Source of the DNA: Nostoc sp. ATCC 43529
GTDB lineage: Bacteria > Cyanobacteriota > Cyanobacteriia > Cyanobacteriales > Nostocaceae
NCBI GenBank assembly: GCA_003326205.1
Contig: LWTK01000040.1
Coordinates: 111,157 to 175,156 of the forward strand
Reading direction: 5' to 3'
DNA: 64,000 nt
Part shown: positions 63,528 through 64,000 of the stretch, piece after piece
How positions within the stretch are numbered: the stretch's first letter is position 1
Layout of the letters: every line of letters begins with the position of its first letter
Program-made: the position numbers and the translations under genes
The notes under the pieces: model-generated
Told to the model about the DNA's origin: nothing
What the model saw: the letters and a program-made list of their open reading frames with translations, nothing else
Databases searched by the model: none

Positions 63528-63545
63528 ATGAACTAAAAAGTTCAT
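63528..63545. promoter_or_regulatory. Palindrome upstream of peptide gene 4
   Basis: ATGAACT-AAAA-AGTTCAT, identical to 62380-62397 and in the same position relative to the peptide start. Confidence 0.65.
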
Positions 63546-63585
63546 AAGTTCATTTACTTTCATAAATTTAGGAGGTCAACTCATC

Positions 63586-63831
63586 ATGGCTAACATAAAA
63601 TTACACGACTTAAGTCCCGCTGGTTCCGAACTATTTCAAGATTCTGAAAGCTTCCTCAATGAATTAAATGCTGAAGAATTAAATAACGTAAATGGAGGAT
63701 TGCTGGGAGCATCCCAATTTTGCAAAAATAAAGAAAGAAAAATTATTCGCGACGAATCGTCGCGAATAATAAGGGGGAACTTAATCTTGTGGATCTTCCT
63801 CCTCTTGCTCAGAACCAGAACTAATATCTAG
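63586..63831 (+). CDS. RiPP precursor peptide 4, probably disrupted
   Basis: 81 residues as an open frame. The leader MANIKLHDLSPAGSELFQDS, ESFLNELNAEELNNVNGG (38 residues) is intact, but the part after it (LLGASQFCKNKERKI...) is long, basic, and lacks the alternating pattern. Its end runs through a 29-bp palindrome and antisense to the partial gene at 63781. I think the core was replaced by inserted DNA after about residue 45. It has its own ribosome site (AGGAGG) and upstream palindrome. Confidence 0.6.
   Translation: MANIKLHDLSPAGSELFQDSESFLNELNAEELNNVNGGLLGASQFCKNKERKIIRDESSRIIRGNLILWIFLLLLRTRTNI
63742..63770 (-). terminator. Perfect 14-bp-arm hairpin, terminator of the right-edge minus gene
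   Basis: ATTATTCGCGACGA pairs with TCGTCGCGAATAAT around one base. On the minus strand it is followed by TTTTTCTTTCTTT, so it probably terminates the minus-strand gene that stops at 63781. Confidence 0.75.
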
Positions 63832-64000
63832 TAGACAATTATCAAGGGTATCAATTATTTTCTGTAGCTCATCCCAAACATAACGTCTGAAAACAGACAT
63901 AACAGCATCAATATGTTCAGTAGTACCAGCTTTGCCTAAATGCTTGTATTTACTCAGTTTTGAAGATGTCACTTGAGGTAAGCAAGGAGTAGAAGCTTGT
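63781..64000 (-). CDS. Unidentified gene, C-terminal part only (possible mobile element)
   Basis: About 72 codons read to the window edge and remain open there. KYKHLGKAGTTEHIDAVMSV then FRRYVWDELQKIIDTLDNCL and an acidic end EQEEEDPQD. I do not recognise the family. Position within the end of peptide gene 4 and the terminator just beyond suggest cargo or transposase of an inserted element. GTG 63972 is a possible start, but the frame continues beyond it. Confidence 0.45.
   Translation of the reverse strand, partial: QASTPCLPQVTSSKLSKYKHLGKAGTTEHIDAVMSVFRRYVWDELQKIIDTLDNCLLDISSGSEQEEEDPQD

Overview
The window is chromosomal DNA of a filamentous, heterocyst-forming cyanobacterium (Nostocales, Nostoc/Anabaena-like). 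The evidence is the frequent HIP1 octamer GCGATCGC, cyanobacterial genes (ndhL, cp12, a DUF751/Ycf33-like gene, DUF3007, DUF3177, DUF4327, nirA-nrtABC), heterocyst regulators of the HetP and HetZ families, a tRNA-Leu(UAA) gene with a group I intron, and many heptameric tandem repeats (STRRs) between genes.

Layout. 1-9932 is a nitrate assimilation locus: nirA-nrtA-nrtB-nrtC on the minus strand (nrtC runs off the left edge), a Rieske protein and a HEAT-repeat protein, a toxin-antitoxin pair, then the regulators ntcB and cnaT. Both nirA and ntcB have a perfect NtcA box (GTA-N8-TAC) 22 nt upstream of a -10 element. 9960-17721 holds envelope, transport, serpin, subtilase and rpe genes. 17722-21304 is mostly non-coding and contains a HetP-family gene, a HetR-type operator about 540 bp upstream of it, and decayed small genes. 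21305-26373 holds a GH116 glycosidase and the ndhL-DUF3007-trpA cluster. 26805-28979 is a tRNA-Leu-linked accessory segment with a broken TnsD-like gene, a MITE and a DUF488 pair. 29106-41837 mixes housekeeping genes (larC, sua5, rbfA, CDF transporter) with a lone HetZ-family gene, a second toxin-antitoxin pair and a convergent restriction-modification pair. 41980-48611 is a light-signalling block: biliverdin-type phytochrome, response regulator and large hybrid kinase. 48843-60438 is mainly housekeeping (guaA, cbiD, cp12, FIST, phosphoesterase, trmB).

60732-64000 is the most interesting part: an aminoglycoside-phosphotransferase-fold kinase followed by four small genes with near-identical 37-38 residue double-glycine leaders. 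In the first three, the core peptide alternates strictly between a Ser/Thr (or Cys/Pro) residue and a hydrophobic residue, in the same register, and ends in a Trp-rich tail. This looks like a RiPP system in which dehydration, and possibly reduction, of every second residue could give an alternating, gramicidin-like backbone. That product is inference. The leaders, cores and kinase are read directly. The fourth precursor appears disrupted, and the cluster may continue past the right edge.

The nitrogen theme links several parts: NtcA-driven nitrate genes, their co-regulators ntcB and cnaT, and the HetP and HetZ family genes that act in heterocyst commitment. A second theme is repeat spread: STRR-like units lie between genes and also, in frame, inside at least four proteins (NirA, a membrane protein, the GH116 enzyme and CbiD).
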